Source of the DNA: Synanceia verrucosa
Taxonomy: Eukaryota; Chordata; Actinopteri; Perciformes; Synanceiidae
Assembly (NCBI GenBank): GCA_029721515.1
Contig: CM056555.1
Coordinates: 1,905,001 to 1,969,000 of the forward strand
Reading direction: 5' to 3'
DNA length: 64,000 bases
Shown: positions 13,337 through 26,285 of the stretch, piece by piece
How the letters are laid out: every line of letters starts with the position of its first letter
Position numbering within the stretch: the first letter of the stretch is position 1
Notes under the pieces: model-generated
The model's database searches: none
Told to the model about the DNA's origin: nothing
The model's input: the letters and a program-made list of their open reading frames with translations, nothing else
Program-made: the position numbers and the translations under genes

Positions 13337-14680
13337 AATAGTAATATGCATGGAATAATCCCACTGGAGGCAGCAGAAAAGCACCTTGTGGTGTTTAAAG
13401 CAGAGCGATTTCTGCAGGTGTCGGTCTGTTTTGAAGCCGCTCGTCCAGAAAGACAAAAATGTGGCTCTTTAGAGAAGCAGACCGAAGGGAAGCCAGTGAC
13501 ACTTCAAAGGAGTTTGTGAGGCGTTCGCTGCCCTCCGACAGCGAGGTCACTGTCAACTCTGAAGAGTCACCGCTCTGCTATGAGGTCCGGAGGAGGGGGA
13601 GTGTTTTTTTTTCTGTCTGCTGCTGTGGGAGTGTTCAGCTGTCGTCGGTGAAAATCAAACAGAGCCCAATTAAGCTGATTCTAACATGCCAGTGATCACA
13701 ATGAGGAGGAGGAGGAGGAGGCGGCTCACCTGGACTCTCCTCTGTTCGACGACTCGACTCCTAATCGCCTCGGGAATCTGCCGCTTCGATGTGATGACGT
13801 CCCGTTAAGGACACATTTGTCCCGGTGATCGCTCACAAAACAACTGAAAACTGACTTCAGGAGATATGCAGCCTGCACAAACAGGAACTGGAGTGTTTAT
13901 GTTCAGTTTCTCGTCATCTTTTGGATGAATTTAATACTTGAAATACTTTCTATTGCATGAAAACAGAGAGATGTCTGGGGTTTTAAGTGAATAAAGATGA
14001 TAATTATTACTGCAGATAACATCCAAAACTTTTAAAGAGAAAACCTCCAATGCAGCTAAATAATTTACTTATTATTATCATTATCATTGGCACACATCAC
14101 AACTTTAATTAATTATATTTTTCACGAAGAAAAATAAAGATTGTGTCCTACAGACTTAAAGTTCCACGTATTGTGTAGAAACAGGAACAAGATAAAGAAA
14201 ATGTGGAGCTTTTTATCCATTTATCCCACAAATAAGAGTCATCTTTTGCTCCTAATTAACTGTTTTGTGCCAGCAGGGCGCCTTGACATCACACAGGAGT
14301 CCGTCCCTGGTGTCCGTATAGATGATGGAGCCCACCTACAGGGAGTGGCTTCCAAACAGTACAAAACAATTAACGCCACTGCGCCGCCATCAAAGGCTGC
14401 AGAGAAAACAGCGAGCCACGCATGGCTGGAGCGAGAGCTCGCCGGAGAGTGAAACCTGTGTTGTCACATCAAAAAGCAGCAGAGCAGCAGTCTGATTTAG
14501 CACAAAAGGCTGCAATTAGTGCAGCATGTTAGGAGCTCATGGTGGGCAGACTCCCTCTCTGGTCCTGTTCAGGACAAGACCAGAGTCTGGAGCCTGGAAC
14601 ACCCAGTATGGACAGGTTAGAGAGTCCAGAGAGTCCAGGTATCATCTGAGGCTTCCATCATCGACTGGTGCCATGAAGCT
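13337..14680. other. Intergenic DNA, no gene seen
   Basis: Frames at 13298-13695 and 14141-14452 lack splice signals and protein-like features. I see nothing to annotate. Confidence 0.5.
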
Positions 14681-14683
14681 GCC

Positions 14684-16636
14684 TATCAACTGATTATCAA
14701 CTGCCTATCAACTGATTATCAACTGCCTATCAACTGATTATCAACTGATTATCAACTGCCTATCAACTGACTATCAACTGATTATCAACTGACTATCAAC
14801 TGATTATCAACTGATTATCAACTGCCTATCAACTGACTATCAACTGATTATCAACTGATTATCAACTGATTATCAACTGCCTATCAACTGATTATCAACT
14901 GATTATCAACTGCCTATCAACTGACTATCAACTGATTATCAACTGACTATCAACTGACTATCAACTGATTATCAACTGCCTATCAACTGCCTATCAACTG
15001 ACTATCAACTGATTATCAACTGCCTATCAACTGCCTATCAACTGATTATCAACTGCCTATCAACTGACTATCAACTGATTATCAACTGATTATCAACTGC
15101 CTATCAACTGATTATCAACTGATTATCAACTGATTATCAACTGCCTATCAACTGCCTATCAACTGATTATCAACTGCCTATCAGCTGATTATCAACTGCC
15201 TATCAATTGATTATCAACTGATTATCAACTGCCTATCAACTGACTATCAACTGATTATCAACTGCCTATCAACTGACTATCAACTGATTATCAACTGCCT
15301 ATCAACTGACTATCAACTGATTATCAACTGACTATCAACTGCCTATCAACTGCCTATCAACTGATTATCAACTGATTATCAACTGACTATCAACTGACTA
15401 TCAACTGATTATCAACTGCCTATCAACTGCCTATCAACTGATTATCAACTGCCTATCAACTGATTATCAACTGATCATCAACTGCCTATCAACTGATTAT
15501 CAACTGATTATCAACTGCCTATCAACTGACTATCAACTGATTATCAACTGCCTATCAACTGACTATCAACTGATTATCAACTGATTATCAACTGATTATC
15601 AACAGGCTATAAACTGACTATTAACTGCCTATCAACTGACTATCAACTGATTATCAACAGGCTATAAACTGACTATTAACTGCCTATCAACTGACTATCA
15701 ACTGATTATCAACTGCCTATCAACTGACTATCAACTGATTATCAACTGCCTATCAACTGACTATCAACTGATTATCAACTGACTATCAACTGATTATCAA
15801 CTGCCTATCAACTGACTATCAACTGATTATCAACTGCCTATCAACTGACTATCAACTGATTATCAACTGCCTATCAACTGCCTATCAACTACCTATCAAC
15901 TGATTATCAACTGATTATCAACTGCCTATCAACTGACTATCAACTGATTATCAACTGCCTATCAACTGATTATCAACTGATTATCAACTGATCATCAACT
16001 GCCTATCAACTGACTATCAACTGCCTATCAACTGACTATCAACTGATTATCAACTGATTATCAACTGCCTATCAACTGCCTATCAACTGATTATCAACTG
16101 ATTATCAACTGCCTATCAACTGACTATCAACTGCCTATCAACTGACTATCAACTGATTATCAACTGCCTATCAACTGCCTATCAACTGATTATCAACTGA
16201 TTATCAACTGACTATCAACTGATTATCAACAGGCTATAAACTGACTATTAACTGCCTATCAACTGACTATCAACTGATTATCAACAGGCTATAAACTGAC
16301 TATTAACTGCCTATCAACTGACTATCAACTGATTATCAACTGCCTATCAACTGACTATCAACTGATTATCAACTGCCTATCAACTGACTATCAACTGATT
16401 ATCAACAGGCTATTAACTGACTATTAACTGGTTATCAACAGGTTATCAACTGACTATCAACTGGTTATCAACTGACTATCAACAGGCTATTAACTGGCTA
16501 TCAACTCACTATCAACCAACTATGAACTGGCTAGCAACTGACTATTAACTCACTATCAACCGACTATCAACTCACTATCAACCGACTATCAACCAACTAT
16601 CAACTGGCTATCAACTGATTATCAACTGGCTATAAG
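14684..16636 (+). repeat. Large 11-bp minisatellite, about 175 units
   Basis: Units have the form NN-TATCAACTG, where NN is almost always CC, AC or AT, so the array reads as a string over three letters. Diverged units with CAGGCTATAAACTG and GGCTAT cluster near 15.6, 16.2 and after 16.4 kb, so the right edge is the most decayed. Each unit contains CAACTG, which fits both an E-box (CANNTG) and the Myb core (YAACKG); whether either protein binds is unknown. Confidence 0.97.
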
Positions 16637-16640
16637 TTGA

Positions 16641-19600
16641 TTTCTCTTGAGTTGTTAATGTCATGCCACATCATCAGAACCATGAACTTAATGAGATGGT
16701 GACAGTGGTGATACTGTATCTGCAGGGACGATAGAAAGTGTAGAAACACTAGAAATTTCCTCCAAATATTGAAGTATGGCGATAAATAGAGCAGGGATTA
16801 TTCTATATGTGTCTTTAATAAAGAGAGTTTTTGCTTTTGTTCTGAAGCAGATAAAAACCCATCCATCCATCCATCCATCCATCCATCCATCCCTGTGTGA
16901 GCTCTCTCACTCTGTACCATGGGCTTCCTACACTTTCCATAATAAACCAGTCAAAGGGTGACTCTGGACTTCAGCAGTTGATGTGTGTTTGTTTGTTGAG
17001 ATATTACCAAATACCAAAATATATTACCAAATATAGTTATGCGGTGTATACAGTAATAAAGGGGCTAAATCTTACAGAGACACCAGTGTGGCCCTTTAAG
17101 AGCCATAACTGATCCCTGAGATTACAGCCCTCCCATTCATTCATTGCATCACCTCGGTGCTAAACGGCAACAACAACCTTTCTCTCAAGTGTGATTCCTG
17201 AACACCATCACTGTCACGTCTTACATTAGACGTTTAGATTTCAGTCCCTGAGAGACACAAATGTCTCCTGTAATAAAACAGCACAGCCCTGCAGGCGTAC
17301 TTAGTCTACAGCGACTCTCATAATAAAGGGTCATTTGCTCGTCACCGTGCATGGCGCTAAAGACATCATTAATGGCGTGTTGCTTTTGAAGCCTTATCGA
17401 GTGGCGGATTAGAAAAGGTAGCGGCTGGTCTGAGGACGTCAGCACTCAGGAGAGTAATCTTGTTATGCCAAATATCTACGACGCTCCGACTCGTTCTGTT
17501 CACGATTCACAAAATAATACGTTCCACAGATGAGACGTTTATTTTCTGGTCTCTGGTCATTTTGCTAAACTTACTTTGAAATAACTTTGAATATATTTCA
17601 ATATACAGTAACTATATTATCTAGTGGTGTCATTGCTGCAAAGACAATCAGATCATTTTCTGTCCTCAAGAGTCTTTTAGCAACAACACAGGACTGCATT
17701 TTGTTTCACTTCACTTGTTTCTTTGTTTGCCATTTCTGCTTCACTGCAAAAAAAAATATACGTTAATACTCTTAACTCTGTAAGTGGCTATCCTCTTCCT
17801 GTTTCAGTTGGTGCACTTCCTTCGTGATGTGAATGGAGCCTTTATTTTCCCAGGAGGTGGTACAAGGCTTGTCGGGAACTAAAATAAACACAAATGATAA
17901 ATATTGATTCCTTATTTACGTCATATAATTGAGAGACAACTTGCAGTTTTTCCAAATGCTGGTACAGGGTTCAAGCACCATTTTCAAAGTAAAATTTTAT
18001 ATTTTTCAAGACCTTTTTAAGACCTCAACAAATATAATTTAAGACCCAAAAATGTCATGAGAATTTCTTTAGTAAAAAACAGTCAATTTATGGTAGGGCC
18101 CAACCAATATGGAGTTTTTGAAGACAATGCCGATATACAGTGATATACAGTGATATAAACACATGACACTTAACTTTTTCTACTACTTTAATGTACTCAT
18201 TTAATCAAGTACTGTACTTAAGTACAGCTTGAGTTACTTCACAGTTTTTGCACACATAACACATGAAGAGCTTGTAAAATAATCAGTTAGTACACTTCAT
18301 GTTTGCAGCTTTTCAGATGAACAATGCTAATTATTTGGTTCTTATCAAGATAAAAATATAATTTGGATTTAGACTTGCTAGAAAATTTATCTTGTTAAGA
18401 GTTAATTCCATATTTTAAGTGTTCAACTTTACACTCTCGTCTTAAATCAATAAATTGTGAAATTATCTCACTGCATGGACAGATAGTTACTTTGAGGACC
18501 TTTTCCCTCAGATTTAGTGTTTTTATCTTGTTTTTAGACACCCCCTTTTTGCAGTGAAGAGTTCATTTTAATCATGTTAATAATGTTAATGTTAATTAGT
18601 AATAACAGAATACAAACAATATGAGGAAGTCTCTTTGGACTCTGTGTCACTGTGACGCCATTTCTCACTATTTTTACTATTTATTTTTTTTTACAAACCA
18701 AATAATTAATCAATCAATGGATGAAAATAATCATCAGTTAATAGTTCAGACTCCTGCTTTTCCATTAGTGAGGAGTAATAATTTAATTATATAACATATA
18801 ATGGTATAGGAGCCACAGGGGACTTTATTCTTTTACTGAAGTAACTTGTAATGGAGTATTTTTGTGGCATCGGTACTTTTACTTTTACCCTCTGAATACT
18901 GAAGTGAGGTTTGTCTGGTTTAACTGTCTCAGTTTAGTGAAAACTGAGCAGCTTCCTCAGAGATCATTGGAGGGCTTAAAGCAGCAGCTCTGGCTGCAGA
19001 TACTCTTTAAGCTGCCGGCTGACGCCCCCTGTTGGTCATCAACATGAGCATGTGCTGAGCATGATGGGAAATCATCCTGCTTTGCCCAAAAATGGTGCAA
19101 AGAAACTCTGAGTTGAGAATCACAGCCACCGACATCTGAGAGGCGAAAGGTGAGGTGGTTTGAACGGCAACAATGTGGCGTTCCAGAAAAGGAAAAAAAA
19201 AGGAAATGAAGGTTGTGTAAAATCCACAGGGAATGTGACCACAGGGCAGAGTGGACGAAACACCCCCTGCAGGAAAATAAGAGCGTGAAGCATGTTATTT
19301 GAAGGGTGATGGTAGCAATTGAGGAAATGCAGGGTTTGGACGTGGCGTGAAAATGTGAAACCCTGCTGTGCAGGTCCACCTCAGATCAGCCTCAGGTGTC
19401 CAGAAACATCACATCCCTGCAACATTTAAATATAAAACTCAAATATTATACATCAAAAATGCATCAGGTGCTGGTGATGGTGTGTGTGTGTGTGTGTGTG
19501 TGTGGGAGGTGACCTCATCACCGTAGTGTTTATGGATCACTGGGCCGCTGGCCTTGATTTCTGTTATTGAATTATTTTAAATTCATTCTTGTTATTGAAG

Positions 19601-21500
19601 GAGTGCCTTCTAAATCCAATAAGACAGTCAGCAGTCCTTGGTCAGAAAGCCCTCAGTATTCAGCAGCAATGTCATCCTCCTGCAACATGTCGGAAACATG
19701 GAGGGAAATAAAATAATAATAAAATATATTTTATATATTTTTTGTGGACTATTGTGCCCGCTTGGTCATAAACTCCCTGAGCGGTAAATCTACCGTATAT
19801 GAGCATCTCATACAACAATATATCAAAACTGCATTAAATATTAAATATGAGCAACTTTAGTTTTGATGGAGGCGTGAATTTGCCTCCGTTTCTGTTAACG
19901 CTGAATATTGACCTCTCAACCTCAAAAGCTAGACACAATATTCAAAGTGATTTTAGGAAAAAGATAATAATAAATGCCACAGGGATCCAGAAACCAGCCT
20001 CCCTGTCCCACAATCTGTGCAAAAAAACTAAACATATGACAAGATTGTTTGTCAGACTATTACACAATGATTCAAACTGAGATTTAGGATCTACTTGGTT
20101 AAAGATAATAAGAGAAACGGGACATGAACTTCCTTTCTGACAGGTTTTTAGGAGCATCGAGTGTTTTCCGCCTTTACAGCTGTCATAGCTTAAACACAAG
20201 TGAACATAAATTAAGAGAAGAATTCAAACTATATTTAAAGTAGACTACATGAAGTGAAAGTACTCACCACACTGAATGGAACGTTTATACTGATGTATTA
20301 ATGTTGTGGGTAGGTAAAGGTGAAGCTCACTTTGATGACTAGTTAAGACAGGAGCTTTGATTCAGGAGTTGGTGGGGACCAAAACGGAGCAAAAAGAGAG
20401 TGATTATTGACTAAAACACGTAGCTCCTGCTGCTACGTTCGCCAAAACAAAATGATGTTACGATGTCAGGGCTGCACTTGTTTTGAAGTTAGCCAAAAAT
20501 ATAGTGTTGTGACTGTATACTCTTCTCTTTCTAACCCCTAATTTCTACCGGATGCGGAACGACGGTGACATCCGTCGACATCCGGCGTCCACCAGGTGCG
20601 CCTGCTGTGGCTCCGTCGGACAGCTGGAATCGCAAGAACGAGAGCTTGCTGACTAAAGAGATCTCGTGAATTCACGTATAATCGCGCAATATAGCGGGTT
20701 GTAGCAGAGCGACAGTGAAAGAGAACAACCCTATGTCCATTAAGTAGAAGGAAATCGATTATACAATCCGCCGCGAAGACACAAAATAAACCGGTTTTAT
20801 TTTGTGTCTGCAAATGACTTCCTGTCCCACACGATCTGCTCTGAGCTGAATTCATGCGCCATGCTCTGACATCTGACAAAAATACTTTCGAAGCTCTGTT
20901 GGTTTGTTTCGACAGGCGTCGCCACGTCGGTGTTCTGCGTTCAGTGGAAATTAAGACTGACATAACGTGAGCCACCAAGTACAATACCATTCTCCAAACT
21001 GAGGCCATCCACACCATAATAACAGTACTTTATACTGGTGATACCACAGTTTAGTGCAGTGTAAAGGAACTACGGTGGCCCTGAGGAGACAGTAAAGAAC
21101 ACTGTGAAGAAGACCTGCTCCCACAGGTGAGATTATACACTAATGACAACATAGTTAGAGATCTCTGAAATGTTCCTCTGTGTTCCTTTATTGTTGTGAA
21201 TATTGCAGTATGGAGCATAAATGCCAAACAGATCGATGTGGACCCACAGCAGGAAGCTTCGGGGTGAAACTGAAATCCTCCAATGAATATATGCAACTCA
21301 ACCTGCATGACTCGCTTCATGAAACGTAAACTCAGCAGGAAAAGGTTGTTCCATATCTTATCGAGCAGTCGTTTAATTAAAATGTGATAATGGGCGGTTG
21401 GGTTCACGAGGAGGCTAAAAGGTGCAGCGTTTGTTCCTCTGGACGTCCTCGGGCCCTGCAGCAGGATTGATCTTTGGCTCGCTCAGGAGAGCCCGGCCTC
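16641..21500. other. Intergenic DNA with scattered repeats
   Basis: No supported gene. It holds (ATCC)n at 16861-16892, dispersed repeat pieces near 17950-18160 (AAGACC-rich) and 18170-18250, and (TG)n at about 19482-19504. The frame at 20538-21017 (minus) has no domain or splice context. Confidence 0.5.
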
Positions 21501-21700
21501 CTCTGGGCTTAAGGGCCACACACCTGTGCATGCATCGGGGCCGGATAAGCCCAGATTAAGCTAAAGTTACCAGCTCTCTCCCTGCAATGTCATTCAAAAC
21601 CTCAACGGCAGCCGTGCCGCGAACAAAGCGCCTTTTGGGCTGTCCTAATAAACGCCATTAGCTTTGAGACATCAAACATGGAGGATTATGGGATTTTCTG
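21501..21700. promoter_or_regulatory. Candidate conserved non-coding block
   Basis: Unique, complex sequence with GGATAAG, AGATTAAGC, CAATGTCATT and GCCATTAGC cores, lacking a coding frame. It may be a distal enhancer; alignment is needed. Confidence 0.25.
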
Positions 21701-22210
21701 GCCCGAAAAAAAAGATGGAGGGTCTGGGGGACTCCCTCACTCAGCCGTCCTTTCTCTGCAGAGATTACGCTACAATTTGTTTTCCTTTTTTCCGCCATTT
21801 TGTACGTCCCTCCTCCTCGTGCAGATTCCACCCAGAAAAAGTGGTACAGTAATCCCCTGCAGATGAAACTAAGAGCGCCTTAAAAAGCAAGATTACACAG
21901 GGCTTTGTCAACTGTTTCTATACACATGTGCATGGCTGTTTGGACTTAGCATGATAGCCGAGAACACACACACACACACACACACAAGCTGAGCATCATT
22001 TCTGTGTTATTCATTCTCCACTTGAAGGGTTTTAGCCGTGAAACTGAAGTCAAGGAGTAGAAACAAAGATGTGAAAAACAAGTGATGTTTGTTGTTTCTC
22101 TTATTGGGCCTTCATTAAGTATGAAACCCAAAACTCATCTGTTGACATGCCGTACTTTTTCAGAAGAATTCTGGAAGCAGAGTTGAGTATTATGGTATAT
22201 CATACCCTTA

Positions 22211-23045
22211 AAATAATCATTTGTTGGGTGAACATAAAAAATATGTAAAGTATTTCCAGTCAATTATAATACGCTCATGTAGCAAGAAACAGTTTTGTTG
22301 AGTGACATAAATGTAAATCTGCTGGGTCAACATGAGGTGTTCGTGGTACTATGACTTCATTTTGAGGAGTAAATCCAACGTAATAATCATTTGTTGGGTG
22401 AACATAAAAAATATGTAAAGTATTTCCAGTCAATTATAATACGCTCATGTAGCAAGAAACAGTTTTGTTGAGTGACATAAATGTAAATCTGCTGGGTCAA
22501 CATGAGGTGTTCCTGTTACTATGACTTCATTTTGAGGAGTAAATCCAACGTAATAATCATTTGTTGGGTGAACATACAAAAAAAATGATGGAAAGTTATT
22601 TCCACCCAATTATAATACGCTAATTTAGCAAATGATGTAAATGCTAGGTAGCTAACCATAGCAACTAATGCTGCTATGGTTAGCTGCTAATGCTGCTATG
22701 ATCAGTGAGCACACTACGAAAACATTAAGTGACATTTCTGTGTAGTGTATTTTAAGTTAAGTAAAGGACTTATCTTAACTTCTTCATTGTCGACTCTCAG
22801 CATGTGTTTTAAACTGTGAGCTGAACTTCAGGAAGTAAAGTTTCTAAAACTCCCGGCTCGCTCACTACTGCCACCTTCTGCTCTGGAGCTGTACTATCTT
22901 AACCAAATGCATTAGGTTCAGTCAACATAAATGAATTTACACAATGTTAAGTTATTGCACATCATGCTAAAACAACATTACTTAATGATGTTCGACTACA
23001 AAACATGACTATATATGCTAGAAGCTACAGGTTACACTTAGATTA
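22211..23045. repeat. Dispersed repeat D1, long copy with 170-bp tandem units
   Basis: A unit starting AATAATCATTTGTTGGGTG recurs at 22212, 22382 and 22552. The first two are full and nearly identical, the third is partial. From about 22650 the sequence is the same as the short D1 copy at 9880-10225. The array is therefore an internal amplification inside a dispersed element. Confidence 0.85.
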
Positions 23046-23240
23046 ATGGAGCAGACACCCAGGTTTTAGGAATAATGACAGCTTGGTTTTTATTTGCCTA
23101 TAAACAGCATTTAAATGATTGTTTATCAGCACAAAAAAAAAAAATCTTTTACAATTATTTATTGTCAAACACACAATAGTTACAGAGGAGCAGTCACTGG
23201 CAATGACTTTATTTACATGATGTAAGAGATTTGGCAGATT

Positions 23241-23279
<39 letters not shown>

Positions 23280-24077
23280 TTTTCACAGGATGATGGTGAA
23301 ATTTCCAAACCTTCCCAACAACATGGTGCTTCTTCCACTGAGGTATGGCTCAATATGGCGTCAGGTGAATCTATAGGGGCCATACTGCTCTATAAGGTCA
23401 CCTGTGGTTTATTCTCTCACTGAATCATGCGTACATACCATAATAAGCAGCGGGGCCCCTCCCCACCTGCATAGAGCCAGAAGTCAAGTCGTCCCTAACA
23501 GGAGTCAAAGGTTGGGCTGCTGCTAATCCATGTAACACTAGGAGAATAATCCTCCGGGCTGAGGCCGGCCCGCTCTGCACTTTTCTTTCCCCCCTTTTGT
23601 TTTTCTGGTAAGTGATCTTGGGAAATGTTTCAGCGACGGCCCTCAGTCTGCAGAAAGAGGAGCAGGGGCCCAAAGACAATTGTGTTTTTTACTAATTTGT
23701 GGGTCGTGTTGTTGGTCCTCGGGGAGCGCTGGTGGTTCAGGAAGCAAAGAGAGCTGTGGTGTTCACAAAGATGAAGGTCTGAGTTTGGTTAAAGCTGGGT
23801 CACCACCTTTATCCAGAACATTCAGGTCATTCCTAATCACGTTTTATCAACCAGGTGATTTCTATTTTCAAAAATCTACCAAAGGACATTGAATTCTGCT
23901 ATATTTTCCATTCAGATCAATCCATTTTATTGAGTTTTCCAGCGTTAGATTGTTAGAATGAAAATAGAAAGAAAATAAAAATAGAAAATGGTAGTGGAAA
24001 AAGAGCAGAAACACTGATGTAATGTCCTGCCTAGCTGTGTCCAATATTTCCTCCATTTGTCTTTCTGAAAGAGGCTT
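23046..24077. other. Intergenic DNA with (TA)n
   Basis: A (TA)n run lies at about 23243-23275. The block at 23430-23690 is complex and contains CTAATCC and AATCCTCC cores, perhaps regulatory. No gene is supported. Confidence 0.4.
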
Positions 24078-24099
24078 ATTAACTATTTGAGTGCCACGA

Positions 24100-24144
<45 letters not shown>

Positions 24145-24185
24145 CGTATATATACATGTATATATACGTATATATACATATATAC

Positions 24186-24238
<53 letters not shown>

Positions 24239-24700
24239 TCTGTCCTTTTTTCAGCAGCAGACACTTGAGTGCCATCGATGCAATAATACGTCAAAGTGTC
24301 TTTCAGATTGGATTGCAGATCATGGTCTCCTGCAGTCTGTGAGTAATGTTGGGGCTTCTGGGAGATGTAGTCAGAGCATAAAGAGACGGTATACACCACA
24401 GAGATCAAAACAGGAAGTGGAGACGATCGAGATTAGAGAGCAAAACAAACAGAATGTGGAGAAAAAGTGGTGATTTTGGTGAAAGTGTCCTCTACTCTAC
24501 CTCTGATAAAACAAGAATGGAACAAGGTAAAAACAAACATTTTTTTCATGATGAAATAGAGAGTCTCTTCTTTCATTTGAGCTATTCAGTGTTTTCAGAG
24601 ACATAGTACTAAATATTCTGTGGGTCTAGAAATATGACTGAAAAACACTGGAACAAGACACTTCCTGTTTTATAAAAGAGTTGACACTCAGTGAGTTAAT
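24078..24700 (+). mobile_element. piggyBac-like MITE, copy 3, with CA/TA microsatellite
   Basis: TTAACTATTTGAGTGCCA at the left and GACACTCAGTGAGTTAA at the right form inverted ends next to TTAA. Just inside the left end is a compound (CA)n(TA)n(TG)n tract at about 24101-24237, then the family's usual internal sequence. It has no transposase. Confidence 0.65.
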
Positions 24701-24748
24701 TAGTATTTTCTACTGAACCCTTGATGATCTAACAATTAATTTACGAAC

Positions 24749-24810
24749 TTAAAAAAAGGTTAACTATAGTTTATAGACTATAGTAACTATAGGTTAGTTC
24801 CTTTTTTTAA
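24749..24810. repeat. 62-bp imperfect inverted repeat
   Basis: TTAAAAAAAGG at the left pairs with CCTTTTTTTAA at the right, with further CTATAG pairing inside. It could fold as a hairpin. Confidence 0.6.
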
Positions 24811-25936
24811 CATCCACCATGTTGTTTAATGTCATATTTTAAATCTTGTCTTCCTGCTGACTGTTTTTTTTTTTTTTTTGGTGACGTTAAGCTCACTTCA
24901 GCGTTGGACTGTTTCGGAAACAGTAGCTAAAATACGTTCACGTCATGAACGGGGAAACAGAGACTAAACATTTTTGTGCCAGACTGCAGACATGTTTATT
25001 TCTGCTGTAAAGTTGATAAGTTTAACATTTATATTTTGGGATCATCGATTTATTTTTGGAGACAGATTCAAGTGGCGATTTAAGGTGCTGCAGTTTTTGG
25101 AATTTCAGCATTGTTAGTAGCTGCTTTTTTAACGTGCATCTCCTGTAAATGATTTTCTAATGAGCGCATGTTTTAAATGTAATCTCAGTATTTCTTAACA
25201 GGTGTAGGTTCCTGAGCTCCAGATGACTCTGACAGGTATTACACAGGTAATGACGACAAAATGGGATTCTGTTAATCCTGATGGGAGCCGAGCGCAGCTG
25301 AAAGGCAGCTAATCGAAATTGTTGTAATCCGGCTGGTATGATAGACACTTAAGCAAATAGATTCTGTGTTTATACAGCTTGTAACGTATGGATTAGTTTG
25401 CCACGCAATATATTAACCAGAGATATTATCAGCACACTGACAGAAACGTTCACCATCAGAATGTGATTAGAAACCTCTTCTTTCCTAAAGGCGTGTTTCC
25501 TTTAGTTTTCCTCCATGCTAACGCATCAGAAACACAGCGAGGCCTTCAGGCTCAACACATCAACACTCAAACCACGTTCAAAAGGAGGAAGCTCCCGCTC
25601 GCTTCCCCCCACGGCCGACATTGCGAAGGTCTCTGTGCTTTAATCCTCTTTGACTTTATTCATGCAAAGGTCATCTCTGATTCTGGAAATGGAGGAGGCG
25701 ACGGTGGTGGAGCGTCTCTGAGTGCCATGTTATCATTTTTGGATGTCGCAAGCAGAGGATCATTACTCACCAATGAACCATGAAACCATCGCTGCCTCTT
25801 CCTGGAAAGTGGCTCCTGTCACTGTGTTTTCCCTGAAGACATCAGAGAGGAAGAGTCACCTGAACATTTGGTGATCATTTTATTCACTGCTGAGTGAACC
25901 GCAAATATGAACCATCAGAGAAGGAATTCAATGCAA
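24811..25936. other. Intergenic DNA, no gene seen
   Basis: I see no coding frame with splice context and no repeat beyond short homopolymers (T-run near 24870). Confidence 0.5.
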
Positions 25937-26285
25937 CACAAAGTGTCTTGTTCCAGTGTTTTTGTCCATTTTCAGTCATATTTCTAGACCCACAGAATAT
26001 TTTGTACTATGTCTCTGAAAACAGAGAATAGCTCAAATGAAAGAAGAGACTCTCTATTTTATCATGAAAAAAATGTTTGTTTTTACCTTGTTCCATTCTT
26101 GTTTTATCAGAGGTAGAGTAGAGGACACTTTCACCAAAATCATCACTTTTTGTCCACATTCTGTTTGTTTTACTCTCTAATCTCGATCGTCTCCACTTCC
26201 AGTTTTGATCTCTGTGGTGTATACGTCTCTTTATGCTCTGACTACATCTCCCAGAAGCCCCATCATTACTCACAGACTGTGTGAG
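25937..26285 (-). mobile_element. piggyBac-like MITE, copy 4
   Basis: Reverse-strand copy covering the internal part of the family, from GTGTCTTGTTCCAGTG to CATTACTCACAGACTG, with the ACTACATCTCCCAGAAGCCC motif. The far end is missing. Confidence 0.6.

Noticed and set aside
14684..16636. CRISPR-like appearance of regular short repeats
   Set aside because: Units are 11 bp with no unique spacers and the genome is a vertebrate; it is a minisatellite.
18957..19379. 140-codon minus-strand frame
   Set aside because: No domain or splice evidence; surrounding DNA is ordinary intergenic sequence.
20538..21017. 159-codon minus-strand frame
   Set aside because: No domain, signal peptide, splice context or compositional support.
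24079..24473. Four overlapping Tyr/Ile-repeat frames
   Set aside because: Translation of the TA/CA microsatellite inside a MITE.
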